Positions 28,522 to 37,136 of a stretch of DNA of 64,000 bases are shown here, piece by piece (within the stretch, counting starts at the first letter, position 1; every line of letters begins with the position of its first letter). The notes under the pieces were generated by a model. That model worked only from the letters and a program-made list of their open reading frames with translations, was not told the origin of the DNA and made no database searches. Position numbers and translations under genes: made by a program. Location: positions 868,001-932,000 of the forward strand of contig NZ_CP126271.1 in the NCBI RefSeq assembly GCF_003234655.2, written 5' to 3'. This stretch comes from Curtobacterium sp. MCLR17_007. Its GTDB lineage: Bacteria > Actinomycetota > Actinomycetes > Actinomycetales > Microbacteriaceae.

Positions 28522-30416
28522 CCGAGACGCGCCGCATGACCGTCGGCCAGGCCCTGGTCGAGTTCCTGGCGAACCAGTGGACCGTCGACGGTGACGTCCG
28601 CGAACGCACCATCCCGGGGATCTTCGGCATCTTCGGGCACGGCAACGTCGCCGGCGTGGGCCAGGCCATCAAGCAGCTCCACGTCGAACAGCCGGGCCTG
28701 CTGCCCTACCACCAGGCCCGCAACGAGCAGGCCATGGTGCACCAGGCCGTGGCGTTCGCGCGGATGCACCGTCGTCGCGCGACCTTCGCCGCCACGGCGT
28801 CGGTCGGTCCCGGCGCGGCCAACATGCTGACGGCGGCGGCACTCGCCACGACGAACCGGCTGCCCGCGCTGCTGCTGCCGTCGGACACCTTCGCCACCCG
28901 CACGACCGATCCGGTGCTGCAGCAGATCGAGATGCCGCACGACACCTCACTCCAGGTCACGGACGCGTTCCGCCCGCTCTCGCGCTACTTCGACCGGGTC
29001 GAACGCCCCGAGCAGCTCTTCTCGATCGCGCTCGCCGCGATGCGGGTCCTGACCGACCCCGCCGAGACGGGTGCGGTCACGATCGCGCTGCCCGAGGACG
29101 TGCAGGCCGAACAGTTCGACGTCCCGGTCGCCTTCCTGCAGCCGCGCGACTGGCACATCCGCCGACCGCTGCCCGAACGCGGCCCGCTGGCGCGAGCCGT
29201 CGCCGCGATCCGTGGCGCATCCCGTCCCGTGGTCGTTGCCGGCGGTGGCGTGCTGTACTCCGACGCCGCGGCCGAGCTCGCCGCGTTCGTCGAGGCGACC
29301 GGCATCCCCGTCGGCACCTCGCAGGCCGGCGGCGGGTCACTCGTGTGGGACCACCCGCAGTACCTCGGCGGCATCGGTGCGACCGGGACCGCCGCGGCCA
29401 ACGCGATCGCCGCACAGGCCGACGTCGTGATCGGGATCGGTACGCGGTACAGCGACTTCACGACGGCGTCACGCACCGCCTTCCAGGACCCGGACGTCAC
29501 GTTCGTCAACGTCAACGTCGCCGCGTTCGACGCGTACAAGCACGGCTCGCAGCTGCCGCTGGTCGCGGATGCGCGGGAGTCGCTGGTCGCGCTGCACGAG
29601 GAGCTCGCGTCGTACTCGGTGGACGCCGGGTACGCCGACGAGGTCGCGACACGCAAGCGGGACTGGGACGCCGTCGTCGACGCCGCGTTCGCCCCGTCGG
29701 GCAATGCCCTGCCGGGCCAGACGGAGATCATCGGCGCGGTGCAGTCCGTCACGGACCCGCGCGACGTCGTGATCCAGGCAGCCGGGTCGTTGCCCGGGGA
29801 CCTGCACAAGCTCTGGCGCGTGCGCGACGAGCTCGGGTACCACGTCGAGTACGCGTTCTCGTGCATGGGCTACGAGATCGCCGGCGGGATCGGAGTCCGT
29901 CGAGCCGCTCCGGACCGCGACGCGATCGTGATGGTCGGCGATGGCTCGTACCTGATGCTGCACACCGAACTCGTCACGGCGGTGGCCGAGGGGATCAAGA
30001 TCATCGTCGTGCTCATCCAGAACCACGGGTACGCCTCGATCGGGCACCTGTCCGAGACCGTCGGGTCCGAGCGCTACGGCACGCGGTACCGCTACCTGGA
30101 CGAGACGCAGTCGTTCGAGAACGGGGACCCGCTGCCCGTCGACCTGGCGGCGAACGCCCGGTCGTACGGTGTCGACGTCATCGAGGTCCAGCCCGGTCCG
30201 GACGCCATCCAGGGCCTCAAGGCCGCAGTGCGCCAGGCGAAGGCGAACGACCACACCACCCTCGTCCACGTCAACTCCGACCCGCTCGTGTACGCACCGG
30301 ACGGCAACGGGTGGTGGGACGTGCCCGTCGCACAGACCTCGACGCTGCCGAGCACCCAGCAGGCCCGATCCGCGTACGAGCAGCAGGTCGCCGCCCAGCG
30401 GCCCCTGCTCGGTTGA
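28518..30416 (+). CDS. iolD: 3D-(3,5/4)-trihydroxycyclohexane-1,2-dione acylhydrolase
   Basis: ThDP-dependent enzyme that opens the inositol ring to 5-deoxy-glucuronate. It is 632 residues from GTG 28518. The N-terminal Pyr domain has GIFGIFGHGNVAGVGQA and YHQARNEQAMVHQAVAFA (cofactor-activating glutamate). The C-terminal PP domain has MVGDGSYLMLHTELVTAV and IQNHGYASIGHL (magnesium and diphosphate binding). Standard length for IolD. Confidence 0.96.
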   Translation: MTETRRMTVGQALVEFLANQWTVDGDVRERTIPGIFGIFGHGNVAGVGQAIKQLHVEQPGLLPYHQARNEQAMVHQAVAFARMHRRRATFAATASVGPGAANMLTAAALATTNRLPALLLPSDTFATRTTDPVLQQIEMPHDTSLQVTDAFRPLSRYFDRVERPEQLFSIALAAMRVLTDPAETGAVTIALPEDVQAEQFDVPVAFLQPRDWHIRRPLPERGPLARAVAAIRGASRPVVVAGGGVLYSDAAAELAAFVEATGIPVGTSQAGGGSLVWDHPQYLGGIGATGTAAANAIAAQADVVIGIGTRYSDFTTASRTAFQDPDVTFVNVNVAAFDAYKHGSQLPLVADARESLVALHEELASYSVDAGYADEVATRKRDWDAVVDAAFAPSGNALPGQTEIIGAVQSVTDPRDVVIQAAGSLPGDLHKLWRVRDELGYHVEYAFSCMGYEIAGGIGVRRAAPDRDAIVMVGDGSYLMLHTELVTAVAEGIKIIVVLIQNHGYASIGHLSETVGSERYGTRYRYLDETQSFENGDPLPVDLAANARSYGVDVIEVQPGPDAIQGLKAAVRQAKANDHTTLVHVNSDPLVYAPDGNGWWDVPVAQTSTLPSTQQARSAYEQQVAAQRPLLG

Positions 30417-30453
30417 TCCACACCGCCCCGCACAGAAGGAAGACGACGCCGTC

Positions 30454-31377
30454 ATGACCGACACCGCCAACGCCGCCTCGATCCGCATCGGCACCGCCCC
30501 TGACTCGTGGGGCGTATGGTTCGCCGACGACCCGAAGCAGGTGCCGTGGCAGCGCTTCCTCGACGAGGCCAGCGCCGCCGGGTACCAGTGGATCGAGCTC
30601 GGCCCCTACGGGTACCTGCCGACCGACCCGGCACAGCTGTCCGACGAGCTCGAGTCGCGCGGGCTGCAGCTGTCCGCCGGCACGGTGTTCACCGGGTTCC
30701 ACAAGGGCGACGACCAGTTCCAGCGTGCCTGGGACCAGGCCGTCGCGGTCGCCGGGCTGGCAGCAGCGCTCGGCGCCGAGCACCTGGTCACGATCCCCGA
30801 CCTGTGGCGTTCCGACGCCACCGAAGCGGTCCTGGAACCGCGCACGCTCGACGACGACCAGTGGCAGCGTCTGGGCAAGGGGCACGACCAGCTGGGCAAG
30901 GCGCTGCTCGAGGAGTTCGGCGTCCACCAGCAGTTCCACACCCACGCCGACAGCCACGTGGGCACGTACAAGGAGACCGTGCGGTTCCTGTCCGTCACGG
31001 ACCCGCAGTACACGAACCTGTGCCTCGACACCGGGCACTTCGCCTACTACGGCGGCGACAACCTCAAGCTGATCGCGGAGCACCCCGACCGCATCGGCTA
31101 CCTGCACCTCAAGCAGGTCGACACCGACCTGCTGTTCGACGTCCTGAAGAACGACGTGCCGTTCGCCACCGCCGTGGCCCAGGGCATCATGACCGAGCCG
31201 CCGAACGGCACCCCGGAACTCGCCCCGGTCATCGAGGCCGTCGCCCGGATCAACCCCGACGTCTTCGGCATCGTCGAACAGGACATGTACGGCTGCTCCG
31301 TCGACGCACCCGGGCCGATCGCCGAGCGCACGTTCCAGCACATCCTCGGCTCGACCTCGGCCGCTCGCGCGTCCTGA
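30454..31377 (+). CDS. iolE: Myo-inosose-2 dehydratase
   Basis: Dehydrates scyllo-inosose to the diketone used by IolD. It is 307 residues from ATG 30454, with AGAAGGA upstream. TIM barrel of the xylose-isomerase-like superfamily: APDSWGVWFADDPKQVPW at the start, QFHTHADSHVG and LCLDTGHFAYYGGDN for metal binding, and HLKQVDTDLL near the end. Same operon. Confidence 0.95.
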   Translation: MTDTANAASIRIGTAPDSWGVWFADDPKQVPWQRFLDEASAAGYQWIELGPYGYLPTDPAQLSDELESRGLQLSAGTVFTGFHKGDDQFQRAWDQAVAVAGLAAALGAEHLVTIPDLWRSDATEAVLEPRTLDDDQWQRLGKGHDQLGKALLEEFGVHQQFHTHADSHVGTYKETVRFLSVTDPQYTNLCLDTGHFAYYGGDNLKLIAEHPDRIGYLHLKQVDTDLLFDVLKNDVPFATAVAQGIMTEPPNGTPELAPVIEAVARINPDVFGIVEQDMYGCSVDAPGPIAERTFQHILGSTSAARAS

Positions 31378-31414
31378 CGCACCGCGATCCACCACACCAC
31401 TGCAGGAGCACAGC

Positions 31415-32467
31415 ATGAGCACCACTGACAACCTCCGCGTCGCCGTCGTCGGCGCGGGCGCCATGGGCAGCGACCACATCCGTCGCATCACCGCGACCAT
31501 CGCCGGCGCCGACGTCGTCGCGATCGTCGACCCTGACACCGCGCGTGCGACCGCCGCCGCCGGGAACGCACCGGGCGCGATCACCGCCGCGTCGTTCGAG
31601 GACGCACTCGACAGCACCGAGATCGACGCGGTCATCGTGGCCACGCCGGGCTTCCTGCACGAGCCGGTCCTGGTGCCGGCGATCGAGCGCGGTCTGGCCG
31701 TGCTGTGCGAGAAGCCGCTCACGACGAGCGCCGAGGACTCGCTGCGGATCATCGAGCTCGAACAGTCCTCGTCGGACCGGCCGAAGATCCAGGTCGGGTT
31801 CATGCGTCGGTTCGACAAGGGCTACCAGGAGCTCCGCGCCCTGCGGCAGTCCGGCGCCAACGGGGCACTGCTCGCGCTGCACCACGCGCACCGCAACCCG
31901 ACCACGCCGCCGAACTTCAGCGAGTCGATGCTCATCCACGACTCGGTGATCCACGAGATCGACATCATCCCGTTCATCACGGGCGAGGCGATCACGAGCG
32001 TCGAGGTGAAGAAGCCGCGCCGGAACTCCCTGGCGCCGGCGGACCTGCCCGAGCCGCAGTTCGTCCTGTTCACCACCCAGTCCGGCACCATGGCGATCGT
32101 CGAGATCAACGTGAACGCGCAGTTCGGGTACCAGGTGACGACCGATGCCGTGTTCGAGTCCGGCGTCGCCTACATCGGGCGTGAGACGTCGCTCAACCTC
32201 GTGTCGCAGGGCGTCTCCGGACAAGGCGTCACGCCGTCCTTCGTCGAGCGCTTCGGGGCCGCCTACGACGAAGAGGTCCAGCGCTGGGTGAACGCCGCGC
32301 GCAGCGGTGGCATCGACGGCCCCAGCGCCTGGGACGGTTACACGGCGTCGGTCGTGGCCGAGGTCGCGGTCCGCGCGCAGCAGACCGGCGCACTCGAGAC
32401 GGTCACCTACGCCACGGCGAAGCCGGCGTTCTACGACACCGCCGACACGGCGCCGCAGGGGGCGTAG
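31415..32467 (+). CDS. iolG: Inositol 2-dehydrogenase (Gfo/Idh/MocA family)
   Basis: NAD-dependent oxidation of myo-inositol to scyllo-inosose, the first pathway step. It is 350 residues. The Rossmann nucleotide site is VAVVGAGAMGSDHIRRI and the catalytic region CEKPLTTSAEDSLRIIE (the EKP lysine). The substrate domain has FMRRFDKGYQEL and IHDSVIHEIDIIPFITGE. Placement directly after iolE supports IolG, but the family is broad and a second paralogue lies at 34494, so which of them acts on myo-inositol is not proven. Confidence 0.9.
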   Translation: MSTTDNLRVAVVGAGAMGSDHIRRITATIAGADVVAIVDPDTARATAAAGNAPGAITAASFEDALDSTEIDAVIVATPGFLHEPVLVPAIERGLAVLCEKPLTTSAEDSLRIIELEQSSSDRPKIQVGFMRRFDKGYQELRALRQSGANGALLALHHAHRNPTTPPNFSESMLIHDSVIHEIDIIPFITGEAITSVEVKKPRRNSLAPADLPEPQFVLFTTQSGTMAIVEINVNAQFGYQVTTDAVFESGVAYIGRETSLNLVSQGVSGQGVTPSFVERFGAAYDEEVQRWVNAARSGGIDGPSAWDGYTASVVAEVAVRAQQTGALETVTYATAKPAFYDTADTAPQGA

Positions 32468-32470
32468 CCC

Positions 32471-33340
32471 GTGCCGAAGATCGCCCTCGACCCCACGCCG
32501 TTCCACCACGACCTGTCGCTGCTCGAGTTCCCGCAGAAGGTGGCCGACCTGGGGTACGAGTACCTGCAGCTGACCCCGCACCGTGACTTCATCCCGTTCT
32601 TCCGGCACCCCAAGGCCGACGACGACCTGGTCGACGCGTTCGCCGCCGCGTGCGCGGACGCCGGGGTGCAGGTGGCCAGTGTGCTGCCGGTCCTGCGCTG
32701 GTCGGGCCCGGACCGCGAGACCCGCGAGACCGCGGTCAAGCAGTGGAAGCGGGTGATCGAGATCACCAAGCGCCTGGGCGTCGACACCATCAACACCGAG
32801 TTCTCCGGCCGTCCCGAGCGCGCAGAGGAGTCCGAAGCACAGTTCTACTGGGCGATGGAGGAACTCCTGCCGATCATCGAGGACGCCGACCTGCGCGTGC
32901 TCATCGATCCGCATCCCGACGACTTCGTCGAGGACGGGCTCGAGGCACTCCGGGTCATCCGCGGCCTGAACTCGAAGCACGTCGGGTTCGTCTACGTGGC
33001 CTGCCACACGTTCCACTACGGCGGGGACATGGACGCCGTCATCGACGCCGCGGGGGACTCCCTGGGGCTGGTGCACGTGGCCGATGCCTTCGACCACCGC
33101 CGGTCACACGGGCTCCGCTACATCACGAACCCGCCGGGCAACGCCGTGCGCGTCCACCAGCATCTGCCGGTCGGACAGGGCGACGTCGACTTCGACCGGT
33201 TCTGGGCAGCGCTCGACCGCGTCGGGTTCTCGGCACGCCCGGACACCGTCGCGGTGTCGAGTGTCTTCGCCGAGGACGAGAACGCCGACCAGGTCTCCCG
33301 CGCGCAACTCGACACGATCACGAAGGGACTGCATCGATGA
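32471..33340 (+). CDS. iolH: Sugar phosphate isomerase/epimerase, IolH-like
   Basis: 289 residues, GTG start four bases after iolG. Xylose-isomerase-like TIM barrel: KIALDPTPFHHDLSLLEFPQKVADLGYEYLQLTPH, FYWAMEELLPIIEDADLRVLIDPHPDD, FVYVACHTFHYGG and GLVHVADAFDHRRSHG supply the acidic and histidine metal ligands. IolH-type proteins are common in iol operons, but their exact step (isomerisation between inosose or inositol forms) is not firmly known. Confidence 0.85.
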   Translation: MPKIALDPTPFHHDLSLLEFPQKVADLGYEYLQLTPHRDFIPFFRHPKADDDLVDAFAAACADAGVQVASVLPVLRWSGPDRETRETAVKQWKRVIEITKRLGVDTINTEFSGRPERAEESEAQFYWAMEELLPIIEDADLRVLIDPHPDDFVEDGLEALRVIRGLNSKHVGFVYVACHTFHYGGDMDAVIDAAGDSLGLVHVADAFDHRRSHGLRYITNPPGNAVRVHQHLPVGQGDVDFDRFWAALDRVGFSARPDTVAVSSVFAEDENADQVSRAQLDTITKGLHR

Positions 33341-34497
33341 CGACGGCACCCACGACCGCACCCACGGCGGCAACCGCGGCAACCGCACCGACGGCGGACA
33401 CCCGCGCCGCGACGGCGACCACCGACCCCCGTCCCGTCACGCTGCAGGCCGCCGAGCAGACGCCGACCGCCCTGTGGAACGACTCCGCCGACCCGCGCGA
33501 GCTGTCCACCGCCATCCACCGGTACGGCGCCGTCGGGGCCACGTGCAACCCGGTCATCGCCTACACCTGCATCAAGCAGGACCCCGACACGTGGGTGCCG
33601 CGCATCCGGCAGATCGCGGCGGAGCACCCGACCGCGGGGGAGTCCTGGATCGGCTGGAAGGCTGTGGAGGAGCTCTCGATCGCGGCGGCCGCGCAGCTCC
33701 TGCCAGCGTTCGAGGCCTCCGGCGGGCGCAACGGCCGCCTGTCGATGCAGACCGATCCGCGCCTGCACCGCGACCAGGACGCCCTGGTCGAGCAGGCCGT
33801 GCGGTTCTCCGGCCTCGCGCCGAACATCATCGTGAAGATCCCCGCGACGAAGACCGGGATCGCCGCGATCGAGGAAGCCGCCTACCGCGGGGTCTCGATC
33901 AACGCAACGGTGTCGTTCACGGTGGCCCAGGTCGTCGCCGTGGGCGAGGCCATCGAGCGTGCCCTCGACCGACGTGCTGCCGACGGACTCCCCGAGCAGG
34001 AGTTCGGCCACGTCGTCACGCTCATGGCCGGGCGCCTGGACGACTGGCTGAAGACCGCCATCAAGCGCGACCACGTGCTGATCGACCCCGGGTACCTGGA
34101 GTGGGCCGGTGTCGCCGCGGTGAAGCACGCGTACCGGGTCTTCCAGCAGCGCGAGTTCCGCTCGCGGGTGCTCGTCGCTGCGTTCCGGAACGCGCTGCAG
34201 TGGTCCGAGTTCCAGGGCGGCGACCTGGTCGTCTCCCCGCCGTTCCAGTGGTCCGAGGACATCAACGACAACGCGGTCCCGTTCCGCCCGGACGCCATCG
34301 ACGACGAGGTCCCCGCCCACGTGCTCGACGCCCTGCGTGCGGCGACGCCCGAGTTCGCCCGCGGGTACGACGTCGACGGCATGACGATCGACGAGTTCGA
34401 CCGGTTCGGCGCCACGGTGACGACCCTGCGCCAGTTCCTGGACGCCGACGCGCAGCTCGACGCCCTGGTCCGCGACGTGCTCATCCCGGCGGCATGA
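33337..34497 (+). CDS. Transaldolase family protein in the iol operon
   Basis: 386 residues, ATG overlapping the iolH stop. The first 35 residues are a low-complexity alanine/threonine tail. The fold is transaldolase-like: ALWNDSADPRELSTAI, GATCNPVIAY and the Schiff-base lysine in NIIVKIPATKTGIAAIEEA. The C-terminal half (QWSEFQGGDLVVSPPFQW) differs from central-metabolic TalA/TalB. It is translationally tied to the genes on both sides, so it should act in inositol or related polyol breakdown, but no step of the textbook pathway needs a transaldolase. Confidence 0.85.
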   Translation: MTTAPTTAPTAATAATAPTADTRAATATTDPRPVTLQAAEQTPTALWNDSADPRELSTAIHRYGAVGATCNPVIAYTCIKQDPDTWVPRIRQIAAEHPTAGESWIGWKAVEELSIAAAAQLLPAFEASGGRNGRLSMQTDPRLHRDQDALVEQAVRFSGLAPNIIVKIPATKTGIAAIEEAAYRGVSINATVSFTVAQVVAVGEAIERALDRRAADGLPEQEFGHVVTLMAGRLDDWLKTAIKRDHVLIDPGYLEWAGVAAVKHAYRVFQQREFRSRVLVAAFRNALQWSEFQGGDLVVSPPFQWSEDINDNAVPFRPDAIDDEVPAHVLDALRAATPEFARGYDVDGMTIDEFDRFGATVTTLRQFLDADAQLDALVRDVLIPAA

Positions 34498-35705
34498 ACC
34501 CGACGAGCGGCCCGACGACGATCGGCGTCGGCCTGATCTCCGTCGGCTGGATGGGGCGGCTGCACTCGCGGGCGTACCGGGCGCTGCCCGACCACTTCCC
34601 GGAACTCGGCGTGCAGCCGCGGCTCGTGCTGGCGGCCGACCCCGTTCCCGAGGCTCGCCACCAGGCCGTCGACCGTCTCGGCTACGAGAGCGCCGTCGCC
34701 GACTACCACGAGGTGCTCGCCGACCCCGAGGTCGACGTCGTCTCGATCTGCTCGCCGAACTTCCTGCACCGCGAGATGGCGGTCGCCGCGGCGGCAGCCG
34801 GCAAGCCGTTCTGGATCGAGAAGCCGATGGGCCGGTACGCCAGCGACTCGCGTGCGATCCACGACGCCGTCCAGCGCGCCGGGGTCATCACGAGCGTCGG
34901 GTTCAACTACCGGCACGCCCCCGCGATCGAACGCGCACGCGAACTCGTCCGGAGTGGTCGACTCGGCCGGATCACGAACGTCCGCGGGTCGCTCCTGGCG
35001 GACTACTCCTCCGACCCCGACGCACCGCTGACCTGGCGCTTCGAGCGCGAGCGCGCGGGCTCGGGCGTGCTCGGCGACCTGCTCTCACACGGTCTCGACC
35101 TGGCGCAGTACGTCGTGGGGCGGATCGCGAGCGTCACGGCCCTGGCCGAGACCGTGATCACGGACCGGCCGGTACCCGGTGCCGGGATCGTCGATCGGTC
35201 TGCTGCCGCCACGGGGGAGCGCAAGCCCGTCGAGAACGAGGACTACGCCGCCCTGCTCTTCCGCTTCGCCGACGGTGCCGTCGGCACGATGGACTCCAGT
35301 CGGGTGATGCACGGGCCGCACGCCGAGTACACGTTCGAGGTGTACGGCACCCGCGGCTCGGTGCGCTGGGACTTCCAGCGCCTCAACGAACTGCAGGTCG
35401 CCCTCGACGGGCAGGACGTCGACGGGTACGTCACGCACTTCGTCGCACCCGGCGACGGCGACTTCGCGCGGTTCCAGCCCGGAGCCGGCACCGCGATGGG
35501 CTACGACGACCTGAAGACCATCGAGGCGGCGCAGTTCATCGCGAGCGTCCGTCGCGGGGAGCAGCTCGCGCCGTCGGTCGCCGACGGCCTCTCGGCCGCG
35601 TCGATCGTCGAGGCGGCTGAAGCCTCGCTCGTGGACGGCGCCTGGCACGACGTCGCGCAGGTCGACGGAGCACTCACCTACGCGGCGGCGACCCCGGTGA
35701 TCTAG
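34494..35705 (+). CDS. Second Gfo/Idh/MocA family dehydrogenase of the iol operon
   Basis: 403 residues; ATG overlaps the preceding stop (ATGA). NAD(P)-binding site VGLISVGWMGRLHSRAY, catalytic lysine in WIEKPMGRYASD, and GSGVLGDLLSHGLDLAQYVVG in the substrate domain. It is longer than iolG and clearly a different subfamily, resembling enzymes that oxidise scyllo-inositol or other cyclitols and sugar derivatives. Last gene of the operon, followed by a long-stem hairpin. Confidence 0.88.
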   Translation: MNPTSGPTTIGVGLISVGWMGRLHSRAYRALPDHFPELGVQPRLVLAADPVPEARHQAVDRLGYESAVADYHEVLADPEVDVVSICSPNFLHREMAVAAAAAGKPFWIEKPMGRYASDSRAIHDAVQRAGVITSVGFNYRHAPAIERARELVRSGRLGRITNVRGSLLADYSSDPDAPLTWRFERERAGSGVLGDLLSHGLDLAQYVVGRIASVTALAETVITDRPVPGAGIVDRSAAATGERKPVENEDYAALLFRFADGAVGTMDSSRVMHGPHAEYTFEVYGTRGSVRWDFQRLNELQVALDGQDVDGYVTHFVAPGDGDFARFQPGAGTAMGYDDLKTIEAAQFIASVRRGEQLAPSVADGLSAASIVEAAEASLVDGAWHDVAQVDGALTYAAATPVI

Positions 35706-35717
35706 ACGCACCGCCAC

Positions 35718-35765
35718 GACGGACGGGAGGCCCGGTGCCAGCTGGTACCGGGCCTCCCGTCCGTC
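35718..35765. terminator. Long-stem hairpin, family copy 4, iol operon end
   Basis: 22-base arms beginning GACGGACGGGAGGCCCGG, loop AGCT, one G/T mismatch. It starts 13 bases after the last iol gene. Arm almost identical to the copy at 10694. Confidence 0.85.
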
Positions 35766-35794
35766 ATCGCGATCACCGGGCCACCCGACCGTGG

Positions 35795-35813
35795 TACTTT
35801 GTCAGGACAAAGT
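35795..35813 (+). promoter_or_regulatory. GntR-type operator over the tautomerase promoter
   Basis: Perfect palindrome ACTTTGTC AG GACAAAGT (35796-35813). It overlaps a possible -10 box TACTTT (35795-35800). The core TTGTC-NN-GACAA matches the palindrome in front of gntR. Confidence 0.8.
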
Positions 35814-35833
35814 CCCGAACCGCAGGAGGCACC

Positions 35834-36241
35834 ATGCCGCTCGTCCGCATCGACCTGACCACCGGCCGCACCCCCGAAGCCGTCCGTGGGATCGCCGACG
35901 CGATCCACACGGCCATCGTCGACGTGTACGGCATCCCGCCCCGCGACCGGTTCCAGGTCATCACGGAGCACCCGGCCCAGCAGATCATCGCCGAGGATGC
36001 CGGACTGGGCTTCGAGCGCACCGAGGGCGTCGTCATGATCCAGGTCTTCACGCAGCGCGGGCGCAGCGACGACGCCAAGCAGGAGCTGTACCGGGCGATC
36101 CACGATCGTCTGGCCGCGGCCGGGGTCGTCTCCGAGGACGTGTTCATCGGCTACGTCGAGAACGGTCCCCAGGACTGGTCCTTCGGGTTCGGTCGGGCGC
36201 AGTACGTCACCGGCGAGCTCGGGGTGCCCGCCTCGGCGTGA
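35834..36241 (+). CDS. Tautomerase family protein
   Basis: 135 residues, ATG after AGGAGG. Tautomerase/MIF superfamily: after removal of the start methionine the protein begins PLVRIDLTTGRTPEAVRGIADAI, giving the catalytic N-terminal proline. RFQVITEHPAQQI, VMIQVFTQRGRSDDAKQELYR and NGPQDWSFG are typical of the two-beta-alpha-unit family. The substrate is unknown. The operator it shares with gntR links it to inositol or related polyol use, perhaps keto-enol interconversion of a pathway intermediate (inference). Confidence 0.88.
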   Translation: MPLVRIDLTTGRTPEAVRGIADAIHTAIVDVYGIPPRDRFQVITEHPAQQIIAEDAGLGFERTEGVVMIQVFTQRGRSDDAKQELYRAIHDRLAAAGVVSEDVFIGYVENGPQDWSFGFGRAQYVTGELGVPASA

Positions 36242-36268
36242 CGGCGGCCCGAGCCGGCCGCTGCCGGC

Positions 36269-37027
36269 TCACTTGTCGACGAGGGTGACCTCGAACGAGT
36301 ACCGGTCGGGGCGGTAGCAGTGCACGCCGTACTCGACCGCTCGACCCGAGGCGTCGTACGCGGTGCGGCTCATCGTCAGGACGGGGTCGCCGTCCTCGAT
36401 CTCGAGCAGGCCGGCTTCGTCACCGGTGACCGCGCGGGCCCCGATCCGCTGCTTGGCCACGCGCATCGTGACGCCCCGGCCGCGCAGCAGCTGGTACAGC
36501 CCGTGCGTCTGCAGGTCCTCGTCGGTGATCTCGAGGAACTCCGGTGGCAGGTAGTTCTCGAGGATCGCCATCGGGACGTCCTCGGCGAAGCGCACGCGGC
36601 GGATGTGCGCGACGAGCGTGCCGGGATCGACACCGAGGGCCTCGGCGACGATGTCCGACGCGGGGACGTCGTCACGGGTCAGGAGCTTCGTTGCAGGCTG
36701 CTGGGACCCCTGCGCCAGGTCGTCGTACAGGCTCGTGAGCTCGACCTTGCGCGTGACGGGACCGTGGACGACCTGCGTGCCGATGCCACGACGGCGTACC
36801 AGCAGCCCCTTGTCGACGAGGTCCTGGATCGCTCGACGGATCGTGGGGCGCGACAGGCCGAGGCGCTCCCCGAGGGCGATCTCGTTCTCGAGCCGCGCGC
36901 CGGGGGGCATCGCGCCGGAGCGGATCGACTCCTCGATGCGCGAGGCGACCTGGAAGTACAGGGGCATCGGACCCGACCGGTCCAGGTCCATGAACAGGTC
37001 GGACGGCAGCTGGCCTTCGTTGGTCAT
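36269..37027 (-). CDS. GntR family regulator with UTRA domain, probable iol repressor
   Basis: 252 residues, ATG 37027 with GAAGGA six bases upstream. The N-terminal winged helix (about 22-85) reads MPLYFQVASRIEESIRSG, LSRPTIRRAIQDLVDKGLLVRRRGIGTQV. The C-terminal UTRA (HutC-like) ligand domain includes LVAHIRRVRFAEDVPMAILENYLP and YRPDRYSFEVTLV. It ends the inositol region, and its own promoter carries a TTGTC-NN-GACAA palindrome, so autoregulation and control of the iol operon are likely. GntR-type IolR repressors are known in Corynebacterium. Confidence 0.9.
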   Translation of the reverse strand: MTNEGQLPSDLFMDLDRSGPMPLYFQVASRIEESIRSGAMPPGARLENEIALGERLGLSRPTIRRAIQDLVDKGLLVRRRGIGTQVVHGPVTRKVELTSLYDDLAQGSQQPATKLLTRDDVPASDIVAEALGVDPGTLVAHIRRVRFAEDVPMAILENYLPPEFLEITDEDLQTHGLYQLLRGRGVTMRVAKQRIGARAVTGDEAGLLEIEDGDPVLTMSRTAYDASGRAVEYGVHCYRPDRYSFEVTLVDK

Positions 37028-37086
37028 CGCGGTCCTTCAGGGAGTGCGTGGTGCAGACGGGAGCACGCGGCATCGGCGCCGCGGAC

Positions 37087-37102
37087 ATTGTCGTGACAAT
37101 AC
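37087..37102 (-). promoter_or_regulatory. GntR-type operator over its own promoter
   Basis: Palindrome ATTGTC GT GACAAT at 37087-37100. On the minus strand it overlaps TATTGT, a good -10 box, about 65 bases ahead of the gntR start. Same core as the sites at 24036 and 35796. Confidence 0.82.
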
Positions 37103-37136
37103 CACCGGGCCTCGGCACGGCCGGGTGCTGCACCCG

